A DNA stretch of 64,000 nt from Anaerosporobacter faecicola (lineage in GTDB: Bacteria > Bacillota > Clostridia > Lachnospirales > Lachnospiraceae): NCBI RefSeq assembly GCF_012070565.1, contig NZ_JAAQRO010000034.1:1-64000 (forward strand). The letters are read 5' to 3'. Position numbers and translations under genes: made by a program. Below the pieces are notes generated by a model. The model was not told the origin of the DNA. It saw only the letters and a program-made list of their open reading frames with translations, and searched no databases. Positions 45,860-54,970 of the stretch are shown one piece after another (position 1 is the stretch's first letter; each line of letters starts with the position of its first letter).

Positions 45860-46657
45860 ATGTACGAAACATTATTAGAAGAGAGATGTCCAAGTTATTC
45901 CGGTATTCTAGCAGGAACCGCCAAAGGAGATTGCTATTTTAGCAAAGAGGAGCCACCTTTGCTGGCTGTAATCTATTCTTGGTGCGTAGGTGGATATGGT
46001 ATCTTGGCGGACCGAAGTCAAATTCATGCAGATGCAGAAGGTATCGCAAAAATTAAACAATTTTTATATGGGGAGGTTTTTCCTGCCATTAAGGAAAAAG
46101 GATTTGAAGAATTCGAATTTTCTGTAGAAGACGAAGAACTACGAAATGCTGTTTTGGAGGCGCTAAAAGGAGAAAAACTAGAACAAGAGATGGAATACTC
46201 CTTTCGAAGAGGGGAGAAACTAGAAGAACAAAGAACATTACCTTCCGAATATCAACTTGTACAAGTGGATGAGCATTTTCTTGCACAAGTGAGAGCGCAT
46301 CAATACAAACAGGAGGAAATGCTATTACCAAGGGTAAATGCATCCTTTCAATCAGATGAAGATTTTTTAAAGAATAGTCTTGCAATAGCAGTCCTTTATG
46401 AAGAAACCATTGTTGGCATTTGTTTTGGAAGTGCAAGATTTCATGAGTACCTTGTAGTTGATATTAAAACCGATAAAAATCATCGCCGCAAAGGAATTGC
46501 GACTGCCATGACAACGGCATTTGTTAATGCATGTGTTGATAAGAAATGTGTGGTACAATGGGACTGTGTGGATTCCAATGATGCTTCGAAGGCAGTTGCG
46601 AAAGCCTGTGGATTTCAACCATTTAAGGCAAGAAAATTTTATTGGTTTACATTTTAG
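45860..46657 (+). CDS. GNAT acetyltransferase (PF12746-like)
   Basis: A 265-residue protein with an N-terminal domain of about 120 residues and a C-terminal GNAT domain. The acetyl-CoA loop is H-R-R-K-G-I-A-T-A-M near residue 213. The end N-D-A-S-K-A-V-A-K-A-C-G-F is typical of the fold, and the overall layout matches the GNAT_acetyltran group. GGAGGAG precedes the ATG. It lies 41 bp after the serine hydrolase gene, so it may belong to the same transcript. Confidence 0.88.
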   Translation: MYETLLEERCPSYSGILAGTAKGDCYFSKEEPPLLAVIYSWCVGGYGILADRSQIHADAEGIAKIKQFLYGEVFPAIKEKGFEEFEFSVEDEELRNAVLEALKGEKLEQEMEYSFRRGEKLEEQRTLPSEYQLVQVDEHFLAQVRAHQYKQEEMLLPRVNASFQSDEDFLKNSLAIAVLYEETIVGICFGSARFHEYLVVDIKTDKNHRRKGIATAMTTAFVNACVDKKCVVQWDCVDSNDASKAVAKACGFQPFKARKFYWFTF

Positions 46658-46711
46658 CAGATATGTCAACGTATTATAGAAGACGGAGTTACGAGGAAGA
46701 GGGGAGAGCAT

Positions 46712-47302
46712 ATGAAGATTTATTTTATCTTATTTGATGGATTTGAGACATTGGATTTGTTTGGCCCAGTGGAAATCTTAGCGAGACAGGAGAGTCATGA
46801 ATTGTATTATTGTTCTCTTACAGGAGGAACCATTTACAGTGCGCAAAAGACACCAATCGATACGGTACCATTTAAGGAGATTGAATCAGATGGGGTGATC
46901 GTCTTACCGGGTGGAAGAGGAACAAGAAACTTGGTAAACAATGAGGAATTCTTGCTCCATTTAAAAGAGATTAGTAAACAAGCTACGTATTGTCTGTCAA
47001 TCTGCACAGGATCTGCGTTACTTGGACAAGCTGGAATATTAGATGGAAGACAAGCTACTTCGAATAAATCGGCATTCGATTGGGTTATGTCTACATCAGA
47101 GAAGGTGCAATGGCAAAAACAAGCGCGATGGGTGGTGGATGGCAAATTCTACACCTCATCAGGAGTATCTGCGGGTATGGATATGGCACTTGGATTCATG
47201 GCAGATCGTTATGGAATAGAAGTAGCAAGAAAGATTGCAAAAGATATCGAATACGTATGGAATGAAGACAGCAAGAACGATCCATTTGCTCGTAAGGATT
47301 GA
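46712..47302 (+). CDS. DJ-1/PfpI-family protein
   Basis: A 196-residue class I glutamine amidotransferase-like protein. The nucleophile elbow has Cys98 in S-I-C-T-G-S near the start of a helix, with the conserved Glu early (F-D-G-F-E-T-L-D). The G-G-R-G loop near 68 completes the pocket. Members serve as chaperones, glyoxalases or isonitrile hydratases. GAGGGGAG precedes the ATG. It follows the GNAT gene by 54 bp and may be co-transcribed. Confidence 0.92.
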   Translation: MKIYFILFDGFETLDLFGPVEILARQESHELYYCSLTGGTIYSAQKTPIDTVPFKEIESDGVIVLPGGRGTRNLVNNEEFLLHLKEISKQATYCLSICTGSALLGQAGILDGRQATSNKSAFDWVMSTSEKVQWQKQARWVVDGKFYTSSGVSAGMDMALGFMADRYGIEVARKIAKDIEYVWNEDSKNDPFARKD

Positions 47303-47323
47303 TAGAAAGGACAAAAAAGATAG

Positions 47324-47551
47324 ATGTTTATTAAGGAAGATCATACTTTTCAGGATATGAGAAAGAATTCAACCATGCAGTGGTTAGAGGAAGTACAAGC
47401 AGGAGAAGACCTTGTGAACAAGCATGGTGCAAAATTAACCATAGAATATATAGAATCTCTGCAACAGGAGATAGCAAAATTACAAGATCAGATTGTGTTG
47501 CGAGATGAGTTCTTAAAACGTTTGAAAAAGAAAAATGCCAAAATCGATTAG
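47324..47551 (+). CDS. small coiled-coil protein, hypothetical
   Basis: A 75-residue charged protein, mostly helix, with heptad-like Leu/Ile spacing between about 30 and 70 and a basic tail. It starts 21 bases after the DJ-1 gene stop, and a strong terminator follows at 47563. Position supports it being a real gene. The ribosome site is weak (GAAAGGA, 14 bases off). No family recognised. Confidence 0.6.
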   Translation: MFIKEDHTFQDMRKNSTMQWLEEVQAGEDLVNKHGAKLTIEYIESLQQEIAKLQDQIVLRDEFLKRLKKKNAKID

Positions 47552-47562
47552 CAATAAATAAT

Positions 47563-47613
47563 TCCAAAGTGATGTCCTACAACGTTGTATGAAGAACATC
47601 CTTTGGATTTTTT
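47563..47613 (+). terminator. terminator between converging units
   Basis: TCCAAAGTGATGT at 47563-47575 pairs with ACATCCTTTGGA at 47596-47607, followed by TTTTT. Confidence 0.8.
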
Positions 47614-47634
47614 GCATCTATGATTAAGAATGGC

Positions 47635-48471
47635 TTAGGAATGTTTCTGCTTACGAATTGCAGTAGGCGTTGTATGATAGGTTTCTTTGAACAATTGATA
47701 GAAGAGTTTATGGTTGGTAAAGCCATGCCGATTCAGTATATCGATAATGGCATCCTCGGTATAGGTAAGGTCATGTACGATATGAGAAATTCGCACAAGA
47801 TTGACGTACTTCAGAAAGGAGAAACCGATCTGTTTCTTAAAATAGCGGCAGAAATACTCTGGATTCAAGGCAAATATACCAGATACCCCCTGAAGTGTGA
47901 GTTGTTCCATATAATGTTCTTCTATGTAAGTAATGATATTTCGCATTCGTTCATTGGCTTTTGTATCCGTAGCAACAGAGATTCCATTCTGCCTTGTAGA
48001 AAACTGCGTATAAAGTGTATAGAGAAACGTTTGTAACCATTGACAGAACAAAAAGGGATAGCCATCTTCCTTCTGTTCATAGACATCTTTCATGGAATGA
48101 AGAGCATGGAGCAGCTCTTGATATGCTTCATTTTTTTGAAAAGTACGGTTTGGCATGTAGGATTGAAAGGTTATCTGGCTGAGGTCAGGAAGGGCATTTT
48201 TCAGGTATTCATAAGGAATCTGTAGTAGAAGAACCTTCGTATTTCCGATACTTTTGGTGTAGTGAATATCGGTAGAATTGATGATCATTAGGTCATTGCT
48301 ATTCAGCAGGAGATTATTCTGGTTACAGATCACCTGCATCTGTCCCTGCAAGATTAGAATGACTTCGATATGGGTATGCCAATGGTTTGGTACGATGGAG
48401 TAACTCGAGTTATAGATGTCAAAATAAACGGGCAATAGTGGCTTGGCTAGGATAATTTCATGTTTAGACAT
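47635..48471 (-). CDS. AraC-family regulator
   Basis: A 278-residue regulator with a cupin sensing domain (H-W-H-T-H-I-E-V-I-L-I-L near residue 32) and the double helix-turn-helix in the last 100 residues. It is divergent from the GH3 beta-glucosidase gene (335 bp between starts), and carbohydrate control of that gene is the natural guess. GAAAGGA precedes the ATG. Confidence 0.9.
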   Translation of the reverse strand: MSKHEIILAKPLLPVYFDIYNSSYSIVPNHWHTHIEVILILQGQMQVICNQNNLLLNSNDLMIINSTDIHYTKSIGNTKVLLLQIPYEYLKNALPDLSQITFQSYMPNRTFQKNEAYQELLHALHSMKDVYEQKEDGYPFLFCQWLQTFLYTLYTQFSTRQNGISVATDTKANERMRNIITYIEEHYMEQLTLQGVSGIFALNPEYFCRYFKKQIGFSFLKYVNLVRISHIVHDLTYTEDAIIDILNRHGFTNHKLFYQLFKETYHTTPTAIRKQKHS

Positions 48472-48636
48472 AATCGTTCCTTTCTGATTCTTTCATGGAT
48501 TGGTGCTTATTCCTTCTACATTTTTTAATCACACATCTGAATTCATTATATGTCAATATTGACCTAATAACAAGTCAGTAATGCTATTGTTATAGTGCAT
48601 AATTTCGATTAAGATATGAATAGAATGTTTATAACT

Positions 48637-48731
48637 GGTTAGGGTGTCAAAGGATGTCCTGTATTACATGAGATAAGGTAATATTTGGGGATGTTTGCGA
48701 AGAAACAGGTTAGATCTTGACGTCCTAATCC
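48637..48731. repeat. family A element, copy A4 (short)
   Basis: A 95-bp version. GGTTAGGGTGTCAA at 48637-48650 and TTGACGTCCTAATCC at 48717-48731 are imperfect terminal inverted repeats. The interior shares GTCCTGTATTACATGAGATA with copy A1. It lies in the gap between the AraC and GH3 genes, so it could affect their control. Confidence 0.7.
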
Positions 48732-48805
48732 AAGATTATATGAGAATTGGAACGGATTTGGCAAAGTACCCAGATCGAATTCCATGATTATAGGAGGGAT
48801 TCATA

Positions 48806-51208
48806 ATGGATAAGTGGCAAAGGGTAACATATTTACCTAATCTTCCTTTAGGAGAGAAGGGGGAACGCGTTACTGCATGTAAGGAACATATCGAACGATC
48901 GAAGGAAGCTGCAAAAGAGGGGATGGTTCTGTTAAAGAATGAACAGCAGATCTTACCGCTTAAAAAGAATAGCAAGGTTGCTTTATTTGGTAAGGGAACC
49001 TTCGATTATGTCAAAGGTGGTGGTGGAAGTGGTGATGTTGTCGTTGCCTATACTACAAACCTATATGAAGGCTTTGCAAGCTTATCAAATCATGTACAGG
49101 TGTTTGATGAATTGGCGGACTACTACAAAGGATATGTAGACGAGCAGTATAAAAAAGGAATTCTTCCAGGTTTGCTGGTAGAACCAGAACTTTCCGATGC
49201 GTTATGTGAAAGAGCACGTAACTATACAGATGTGGCAATTGTGACAATCTGCCGTTTCTCAGGAGAGGATTGGGACCGCAAGAGTACCTATGACCCTGTA
49301 GAGGAAAAGGAAGACGACGAGAATAAGAATATCTTTGAAGATGGTGATTTTTATCTGTCTCATGCAGAAAAAGCGATGATTGATAAAGTGAAACAGTATT
49401 TTACCAATATCGTTGTTGTACTAAATGTTGGTGGAATGGTGGATACTTGTTGGTTTAAAGATGATGCAGCAATGAAAGCCGTGTTAATGGCTTGGCAAGG
49501 TGGTATTGAAGGTGGGAAAGCAACGGCAGAAGTATTGTGTGGAATCACAAATCCATCAGGAAAATTAGCGGATACCTTTGCGAAAACATTGGAGGATTAC
49601 CCATCGAGTGAACATTTTCATGAATCCAAACAATATGTAGATTATCTAGAAGATGTGTATGTGGGATATCGATATTTTGAAACGATACCAGAAGCGTATG
49701 ACAAGGTAAATTATGAATTCGGTTATGGACTATCGTACACAACGTTCCAATACAATGTACGAAACTTTGAAGAACAGAATGGTTCCTTCTTGGTAGAGGT
49801 AACAGTAACGAATACAGGAAAGATCCCTGGTAAAGAAGTAATACAACTATATGTTGCACCACCACAAGGATTGCTTGGCAAACCAAAGAAGAATCTGATT
49901 GCTTTCCAGAAGACAAGATTGTTACAATGTGGGGAAACGCAGACCGTATTCTTAACTTTTGATCGGAAAGACCTCGCATCCTTCGATGATTTGGGCAAGA
50001 TTCAAAAATCAGCTTATGTATTAGAAAAAGGTAGTTATCAATTCTATGTCGGTACCTCTGTCCGTAATGTGATCCTGATTCCGAAGAATGTGAGTATAAC
50101 AGAAAATGAAGTTGTAGCGCAATTGCATTCCTACCTTGCACCAACAAGTCTGAAGAAACGAATGCTTGCAGATGGTAGCTATGAAGAATTGCCTACAGGA
50201 AATGCAAACGATCCAGATTACAATGAATTAGTACCAATGAAGAAAAAATCAACAGACGGATTAACGCCAGCAACGCGGGCGAGAGAAGGTTTCCTATGTT
50301 GGCAATCTGCTTACAAAGAAGGAATTCATCCATTTATAGAAGTGGCAGAAGGAAAAGTATCTCTTGATGACTTCATCGACCAGTTAACGAATGAAGACCT
50401 TGCACATCTTCTTGGAGGACAACCGAATACAGGCTTGGCGAATACCTTTGGATTTGGTAATATACCGGAATACGGGGTTCCTAATGTAATGACAGCAGAT
50501 GGTCCTGCAGGTCTACGTGTTACGAAGGAAAGTGGCGTAAAGACCACCGCATGGCCATGTGCGACAGCGATTGCCTGTTCATGGAATGAAGAACTTGCTT
50601 ACCTGGTTGGAGAAGCAGGTGCCAAGGAAGTGAAAGAGAATAATATTGGAATCTGGTTAACACCAGCTGTAAATATTCATAGAAGTCCATTATGTGGACG
50701 TAACTTTGAATACTATTCGGAAGATCCTTATCTGACAGGAAAGATGGCATCCGCAATGGTACAAGGAATTCAATCGCAACATATTGCAGCAACCGTGAAA
50801 CACTTTGCCTTGAATAACAAGGAAACAAATCGAAAAGACAGTGATTCTAGAGTGTCAGAACGTGCAGCAAGAGAAATCTATCTCAAAGCATTTGAAATGA
50901 TCGTAAAAGAAGCAGATCCATGGTGCATCATGACCTCTTATAATATCATCAACGGTCACAGAGCTTCGGAAGATGTTGATCTATTAGAAGGCATTCTTCG
51001 TGGAGAATGGAACTTCAAGGGTATGGTCACAACGGATTGGTGGACATTTGGTGAACATTACAAAGAAGTAAAAGCAGGCAATGATATCAAGATGGGATGT
51101 GGATTCCCAGAACGTTTACTAGAAGCATTGGATAAGGGAATTCTTACTCGTGAGGAAATGCTACAGTGTGGAAAACGAATCTTAGAATTGCTTCTTAAGA
51201 TAGATTAA
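48806..51208 (+). CDS. GH3 beta-glucosidase with permuted domain order
   Basis: An 800-residue cytoplasmic glycosidase. The GH3 C-terminal alpha/beta domain comes first (about 25-270), then the fibronectin-like domain (about 330-400), and the TIM barrel last (about 530-800). The usual order is barrel first. The nucleophile is Asp744 in GMVTTDWW, with the K-H-F-A-L-N-N-x-E substrate site near 671. Ruminococcus albus and Butyrivibrio fibrisolvens enzymes share this order. No signal peptide, so it acts on imported cello-oligosaccharides or other beta-glucosides. GGAGGG precedes the ATG. Confidence 0.95.
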   Translation: MDKWQRVTYLPNLPLGEKGERVTACKEHIERSKEAAKEGMVLLKNEQQILPLKKNSKVALFGKGTFDYVKGGGGSGDVVVAYTTNLYEGFASLSNHVQVFDELADYYKGYVDEQYKKGILPGLLVEPELSDALCERARNYTDVAIVTICRFSGEDWDRKSTYDPVEEKEDDENKNIFEDGDFYLSHAEKAMIDKVKQYFTNIVVVLNVGGMVDTCWFKDDAAMKAVLMAWQGGIEGGKATAEVLCGITNPSGKLADTFAKTLEDYPSSEHFHESKQYVDYLEDVYVGYRYFETIPEAYDKVNYEFGYGLSYTTFQYNVRNFEEQNGSFLVEVTVTNTGKIPGKEVIQLYVAPPQGLLGKPKKNLIAFQKTRLLQCGETQTVFLTFDRKDLASFDDLGKIQKSAYVLEKGSYQFYVGTSVRNVILIPKNVSITENEVVAQLHSYLAPTSLKKRMLADGSYEELPTGNANDPDYNELVPMKKKSTDGLTPATRAREGFLCWQSAYKEGIHPFIEVAEGKVSLDDFIDQLTNEDLAHLLGGQPNTGLANTFGFGNIPEYGVPNVMTADGPAGLRVTKESGVKTTAWPCATAIACSWNEELAYLVGEAGAKEVKENNIGIWLTPAVNIHRSPLCGRNFEYYSEDPYLTGKMASAMVQGIQSQHIAATVKHFALNNKETNRKDSDSRVSERAAREIYLKAFEMIVKEADPWCIMTSYNIINGHRASEDVDLLEGILRGEWNFKGMVTTDWWTFGEHYKEVKAGNDIKMGCGFPERLLEALDKGILTREEMLQCGKRILELLLKID

Positions 51209-51225
51209 TTAGAGGTTACATACAT

Positions 51226-51303
51226 GAACTTCGCACTTGTCGTTTTTCATTAAGTAGGCGTAAGTACATACAATCGACATCGTTTTTACTGTGGGAAGTT
51301 TCC
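51226..51303. repeat. family D inverted-repeat element, copy D1
   Basis: About 78 bp bounded by GAACTTCGCAC and GTGGGAAGTTTC. The interior TAAGTAGGCGTAAGTACATA region aligns, in reverse, with copies at 51461-51540 and 61754-61824. Confidence 0.6.
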
Positions 51304-51350
51304 GTTATATAATGAAAGAATAGCTTTGGATAAGTTAATAATTAAGGGAA

Positions 51351-51400
51351 AAAACATTCGAAAGGAATCTTCTAACAAGACCACTTTCGAATGTTTTTTT
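51351..51400 (+). terminator. terminator after the GH3 gene
   Basis: AAACATTCGAAAG pairs with CTTTCGAATGTTT (ending 51396), in a long T run. Confidence 0.85.
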
Positions 51401-51460
51401 GTATCTATTTTGGATATAGATTTGCGAAACGAAGTTTGCGAATAGGATTGTATATATCGA

Positions 51461-51540
51461 GCAAACTTCGCACTTATTTGTGTTGAAAGAGTATGTGATT
51501 GTAATATACGCTAAGTAAAATTTTCTTTGTGTGAAGTTTG
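51461..51540. repeat. family D inverted-repeat element, copy D2
   Basis: GCAAACTTCGCAC from 51461 and GTGTGAAGTTTG ending 51540 form terminal inverted repeats of an 80-bp element. An extra end, CGAAGTTTGC at 51430-51439, precedes it and pairs with the left end. Confidence 0.65.
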
Positions 51541-51552
51541 AATATATAAAAT

Positions 51553-51636
51553 AAAGATAAAGATAAAGATAAAGATAAAGATAAAGATAAAGATAAAAAT
51601 AAGAATTAGAAAAAGAATTAGAGAAAGAATTAGAAG
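51553..51636. repeat. AAAGAT hexanucleotide tract and 12-bp repeats
   Basis: Seven perfect AAAGAT units run from 51553 to 51594. Three AAGAATTAGA(A/G)(A/G)-type 12-bp units follow at 51601-51636. The strand is almost all purine. It lies just upstream of the tetR promoter and has no start codon, so it is not coding. Confidence 0.85.
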
Positions 51637-51651
51637 ACTTCTACAAATTAA

Positions 51652-51703
51652 ATGTTTACAAGTGTTAATATTAATGCTATTATATGTTTACAGGTGTTAA
51701 CAT
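51652..51703 (+). promoter_or_regulatory. tetR promoter with two near-palindromic operators
   Basis: The boxes TTTACA (51655-51660) and TATTAT (51678-51683) are 17 bp apart. Operator 1, ATGTTTACAAGTGTTAAT (51652-51669), covers the -35. Operator 2, ATGTTTACAGGTGTTAACAT (51684-51703), begins right after the -10. Half sites TGTTTACA and TGTTAACA face each other around two bases. The operators are 32 bp apart. Confidence 0.75.
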
Positions 51704-51762
51704 AGAAAATGAAAACAAATTAACTAGCATCAGTTTGTAAGTTATTTTGAGAGAGGAGGATT

Positions 51763-52332
51763 ATGGAGAAAAAGGCATATCATCATGGAAACCTTCAAAC
51801 AGAATTAATTGAAGAGGGCTTAGCGTTAATCCATGAGCAGGGAATTGGAAGTTTTTCATTGAGAAAATTAGTGAAACGAATTGGAGTGTCACCAACTGCT
51901 TGCTATAATCATTTTGCAACAGTGGATGATCTTCTTGGTGAGATGCAGAATTATGTGACTAAGAAGTTTTGTGATACGTTGACAGAAGCCGTTAAGGAGA
52001 AAGATTTACGCATGGCAACATTATATATGGGGAAAGCATATGTAAGGTTCTTTTCGGATAATCCACATTATTTTTCCTTCATGTATGATAATGAAAATTA
52101 TAATATTCGTTTAACAGAAACGGAATTTGATGGAGATTATGAACCTTTTCGTATCTTCAAGGAGATTAGTGAGAAAAGCATGGAGGCAAATCACATACCA
52201 CAGGAGAAGTACCATGATCGGTTGCTTTTGATGTGGGCAACGGTACACGGACTTGCAGCTATGGCAAACATGAAAGGGTTTCACTACGAAGGAGATTGGG
52301 AGAGCCTGGTAGAACGAATCATGTGTGAATAA
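51763..52332 (+). CDS. TetR-family transcriptional regulator
   Basis: A 189-residue repressor. The N-terminal helix-turn-helix (about 10-55) has the F-S-L-R-K-L-V-K-R-I-G-V-S-P-T-A-C-Y-N-H-F pattern. The C-terminal ligand-binding domain (about 60-185) looks like the TetR_C_13/WHG group, with W-A-T-V-H-G-L-A near 165. AGGAGG precedes the ATG. Two operator-like palindromes overlap its promoter, so it is probably autoregulated. It likely controls the nitroreductase gene 173 bp downstream. Confidence 0.93.
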   Translation: MEKKAYHHGNLQTELIEEGLALIHEQGIGSFSLRKLVKRIGVSPTACYNHFATVDDLLGEMQNYVTKKFCDTLTEAVKEKDLRMATLYMGKAYVRFFSDNPHYFSFMYDNENYNIRLTETEFDGDYEPFRIFKEISEKSMEANHIPQEKYHDRLLLMWATVHGLAAMANMKGFHYEGDWESLVERIMCE

Positions 52333-52505
52333 GGAAAAGAATACTGTTAAATAAATGAATAAATAAAATCGAAAAAAAGATAAAAATCGCATGGGAATAA
52401 AACCCAAAATAAAAACTTCATAAATCAAAAATGCAACCCAAAATAGAAACAAAAAATAAAGTCTAAAAATAAAAACAAATATAAAAAACGAAAGGGAGTA
52501 TACAT

Positions 52506-53156
52506 ATGAATATAATGGAGGCAATGGAACAACGTCATGCAGTAAGAAATTATGATCAGAGAAAAATCAGTGAGGTAATCAAAAAACAATTAGTGGAAGA
52601 GATTGAACAGTGTAACCAAGAAGGAAAGTTAGCCATTCAATTGGTTACAGAAGATGAGACCGTGTTCAAAGGGCTGAAAGCACATTTTGGAGGATTTCGC
52701 GGAGTAAGAAATTACATTGCACTTGTGGGGCCAAAAGGAGATATTGCAGAGGAGCAATTAGGGTATTATGGAGAGCGTATTGTACTGAAAGCACAGCAAT
52801 TAGGACTTAATTCTTGTTGGGTGGCAGTAACTTATAAGAAAGAGAAATGTAAGATCGTGCTTCAAGAAGAGCAAGATTTATTATGTGTGATTGCCTTAGG
52901 ATATGGTGTAAAACAAGGAGTTGCTCATAAATCAAAACCAATGGAGGAATTATGCAAGGTGAATGGAACGATGCCTACTTGGTTTATAGATGGAATGAAA
53001 GCAGCGATGTTAGCACCAACTGCTATGAATAAGCAAAATTTTTTGATTCTACTTTCCGATGGTAAGCCAGTATTCCAAAAAGGGGAGGGCAAGTATGGCA
53101 ATATTGATATAGGAATTGTCAAATATCATTTTGAAGTGGGTTCTCAAAAAAAGTGA
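52506..53156 (+). CDS. nitroreductase-family protein (TM1586-like)
   Basis: A 216-residue flavoprotein. The opening M-E-Q-R-H-A-V-R-N-Y-D is the standard nitroreductase start, with the FMN-phosphate Arg and His. The segment A-P-T-A-M-N-K-Q-N near 177 contacts FMN. It is related to the protein at 9135-9893. The AT-rich 52345-52500 gap before it includes poly-A-rich, possibly slipped, sequence. AAAGGGAG precedes the ATG. Probably controlled by the TetR upstream; substrate unknown. Confidence 0.85.
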   Translation: MNIMEAMEQRHAVRNYDQRKISEVIKKQLVEEIEQCNQEGKLAIQLVTEDETVFKGLKAHFGGFRGVRNYIALVGPKGDIAEEQLGYYGERIVLKAQQLGLNSCWVAVTYKKEKCKIVLQEEQDLLCVIALGYGVKQGVAHKSKPMEELCKVNGTMPTWFIDGMKAAMLAPTAMNKQNFLILLSDGKPVFQKGEGKYGNIDIGIVKYHFEVGSQKK

Positions 53157-53213
53157 GTAAATAATCATAACTTGTAATTGCAAATATAGATATAAAAAAA
53201 TAACTTATTGTGG

Positions 53214-53242
53214 TTGACATAGACTGCGGAAAGAGGTATAAC
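53214..53242 (+). promoter_or_regulatory. promoter of the ABC-2 export operon
   Basis: TTGACA at 53214-53219 and TATAAC at 53237-53242 are 17 bp apart. The leader holds a TTGCTTTGG / CCAAAGCAA stem at about 53273-53296. Confidence 0.85.
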
Positions 53243-53346
53243 TAAAGTCCAACTACATATTTTACCTTCGGATTGCTTTGGCAAAATCCAAAGCAAACCA
53301 GCCGACTTGGCAAGATATCATTATATAACTACCAGGAGGAAGCACA

Positions 53347-54135
53347 ATGATTACGATGAAAAATGTATGTAAGTCGTACAAAGTAGCAAGAAGAAATGCC
53401 GGCTTAAAGCAGGCATGCAAATCCCTGTTTCATCGGGAATATGAAACGATCCATGCTCTCTCGGATGTGAGTTTTACCATTGGAGATGGAGAGATGGTCG
53501 GGTACATAGGTCCGAATGGAGCGGGGAAAAGTTCTACCATTAAGATTCTTAGTGGAATATTGACACCAGACAGTGGAACCTGTGATGTGAATGGACGAGT
53601 TCCGTGGAAAAACCGCATGCAACACGTGAAGAATATCGGCGTTGTATTTGGTCAAAAATCACAGTTATGGTGGGATGTTCCCGTCATCGATTCCTTTGAA
53701 TTATTAAGGGATATCTATTCTATACCAGAAGAATTGTATCACACCAATTTAGAAGAACTACAGGAATTATTAGATCTGAAACAACTCCTTCGTACACCAA
53801 CAAGGCAGTTATCCCTAGGGCAACGTATGCGTTGTGAAATTGCCGCCTCTCTATTACATAGTCCCGACCTATTATTCCTTGATGAACCAACCATTGGTCT
53901 TGATGCAGTTTCTAAACTAGCCGTTCGCGAATTCATTTTGAAAAGGAATGAGACACATAAGACAACGGTAATCCTTACTACCCATGATATGCAAGATATT
54001 GAAGCATTGACCAAACGGATCATACTAATTGGAAAAGGACAGATTTTATTGGATGGCTCTTTGGGGGACATCAAAGAAGGCAATGCAACCATTGATGAGA
54101 CGGTAGCGCAGTTATACCGTTCCTATAACATATAG
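53347..54135 (+). CDS. ABC-2 type transporter ATP-binding protein
   Basis: A 262-residue ATPase with Walker A GPNGAGKSS near 57, signature LSLGQRMR near 157, and Walker B LLFLDEP near 177. The N-terminal A-loop region K-S-Y-K-V-A-R-R is of the NatA/ABC-2 type. It opens a three-gene operon with two permeases. GGAGGA precedes the ATG. The family exports drugs, polysaccharides or sodium; the cargo here is open. Confidence 0.94.
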   Translation: MITMKNVCKSYKVARRNAGLKQACKSLFHREYETIHALSDVSFTIGDGEMVGYIGPNGAGKSSTIKILSGILTPDSGTCDVNGRVPWKNRMQHVKNIGVVFGQKSQLWWDVPVIDSFELLRDIYSIPEELYHTNLEELQELLDLKQLLRTPTRQLSLGQRMRCEIAASLLHSPDLLFLDEPTIGLDAVSKLAVREFILKRNETHKTTVILTTHDMQDIEALTKRIILIGKGQILLDGSLGDIKEGNATIDETVAQLYRSYNI

Positions 54136-54162
54136 GAACTGCGGGAAAGGAGAATAGATGCA

Positions 54163-54966
54163 ATGAAAAAATATCTATCGTTTTTCCGAATTCGATTCCT
54201 AATGGGGGTGCAGTATCGGGCAGCAGCATTAGCAGGAGTGGTGACGCAATTTGTCTGGGGCGGAATGGAGATTTTGATCTTTAAAGCATTTTATGAAGCA
54301 AATGCAGAAGCATTTCCAATGACATTTCAAGCAACAACCTCTTATATCTGGCTACAACAAGCATTTCTTGCCTTCTTTATGGCCTGGATGATGGAATCGG
54401 AAATCTTTGACTCCATTGTAAATGGAAATATTGCCTATGAATTATGCAGACCAGTACGAATCTATTCCATGTGGTTTGCAAGAAGTGTGGCAAATCGATT
54501 ATCAAAAGGCGTGTTGCGGTGTTTCCCCATCCTGATTTTCGCCGCATTCTTACCTGCACCTTATGGAATGGCAGCACCAGAAAGTATAAGCAGTTTTCTC
54601 TGGTTTCTGTTAACAATGGTATTAGGTTTACTCGTGACCGTGTCCTTTTGTATGTTGATTTATGTATTGACCTTTTTTACCATATCACCTCAAGGATTAC
54701 GAATATTCTTCGTATCGATGGTAGAATTCTTTGCAGGATCGGTTATTCCATTACCATTTTTCCCAGATAAGATTCGTACGATTATGGAGCTCTTACCCTT
54801 TGCAGCCATGCAAAATGTTCCACTTCGTATCTATAGCGGAGATTTAGCAGGAACGTATCTCATAAAACCCATTGTATTGCAAGTCATTTGGTTAATCCTG
54901 TTAACGGTGTTTGGGTATTTCCTATGTCGATATGCAGAGAAACGTGTGAGCTTACAGGGAGGTTGA
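54163..54966 (+). CDS. ABC-2 family permease (first of two)
   Basis: A 267-residue membrane protein with six or seven hydrophobic helices of the ABC2_membrane_6 (DUF990-like) type. The N-terminal F-R-I-R-F-L-M-G-V-Q-Y-R-A-A-A-L-A-G opening is typical. GGAGAA precedes the ATG, and its stop is five bases before the next ATG. It forms a heterodimeric channel with the following permease. Confidence 0.9.
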   Translation: MKKYLSFFRIRFLMGVQYRAAALAGVVTQFVWGGMEILIFKAFYEANAEAFPMTFQATTSYIWLQQAFLAFFMAWMMESEIFDSIVNGNIAYELCRPVRIYSMWFARSVANRLSKGVLRCFPILIFAAFLPAPYGMAAPESISSFLWFLLTMVLGLLVTVSFCMLIYVLTFFTISPQGLRIFFVSMVEFFAGSVIPLPFFPDKIRTIMELLPFAAMQNVPLRIYSGDLAGTYLIKPIVLQVIWLILLTVFGYFLCRYAEKRVSLQGG

Positions 54967-54970
54967 GAGA

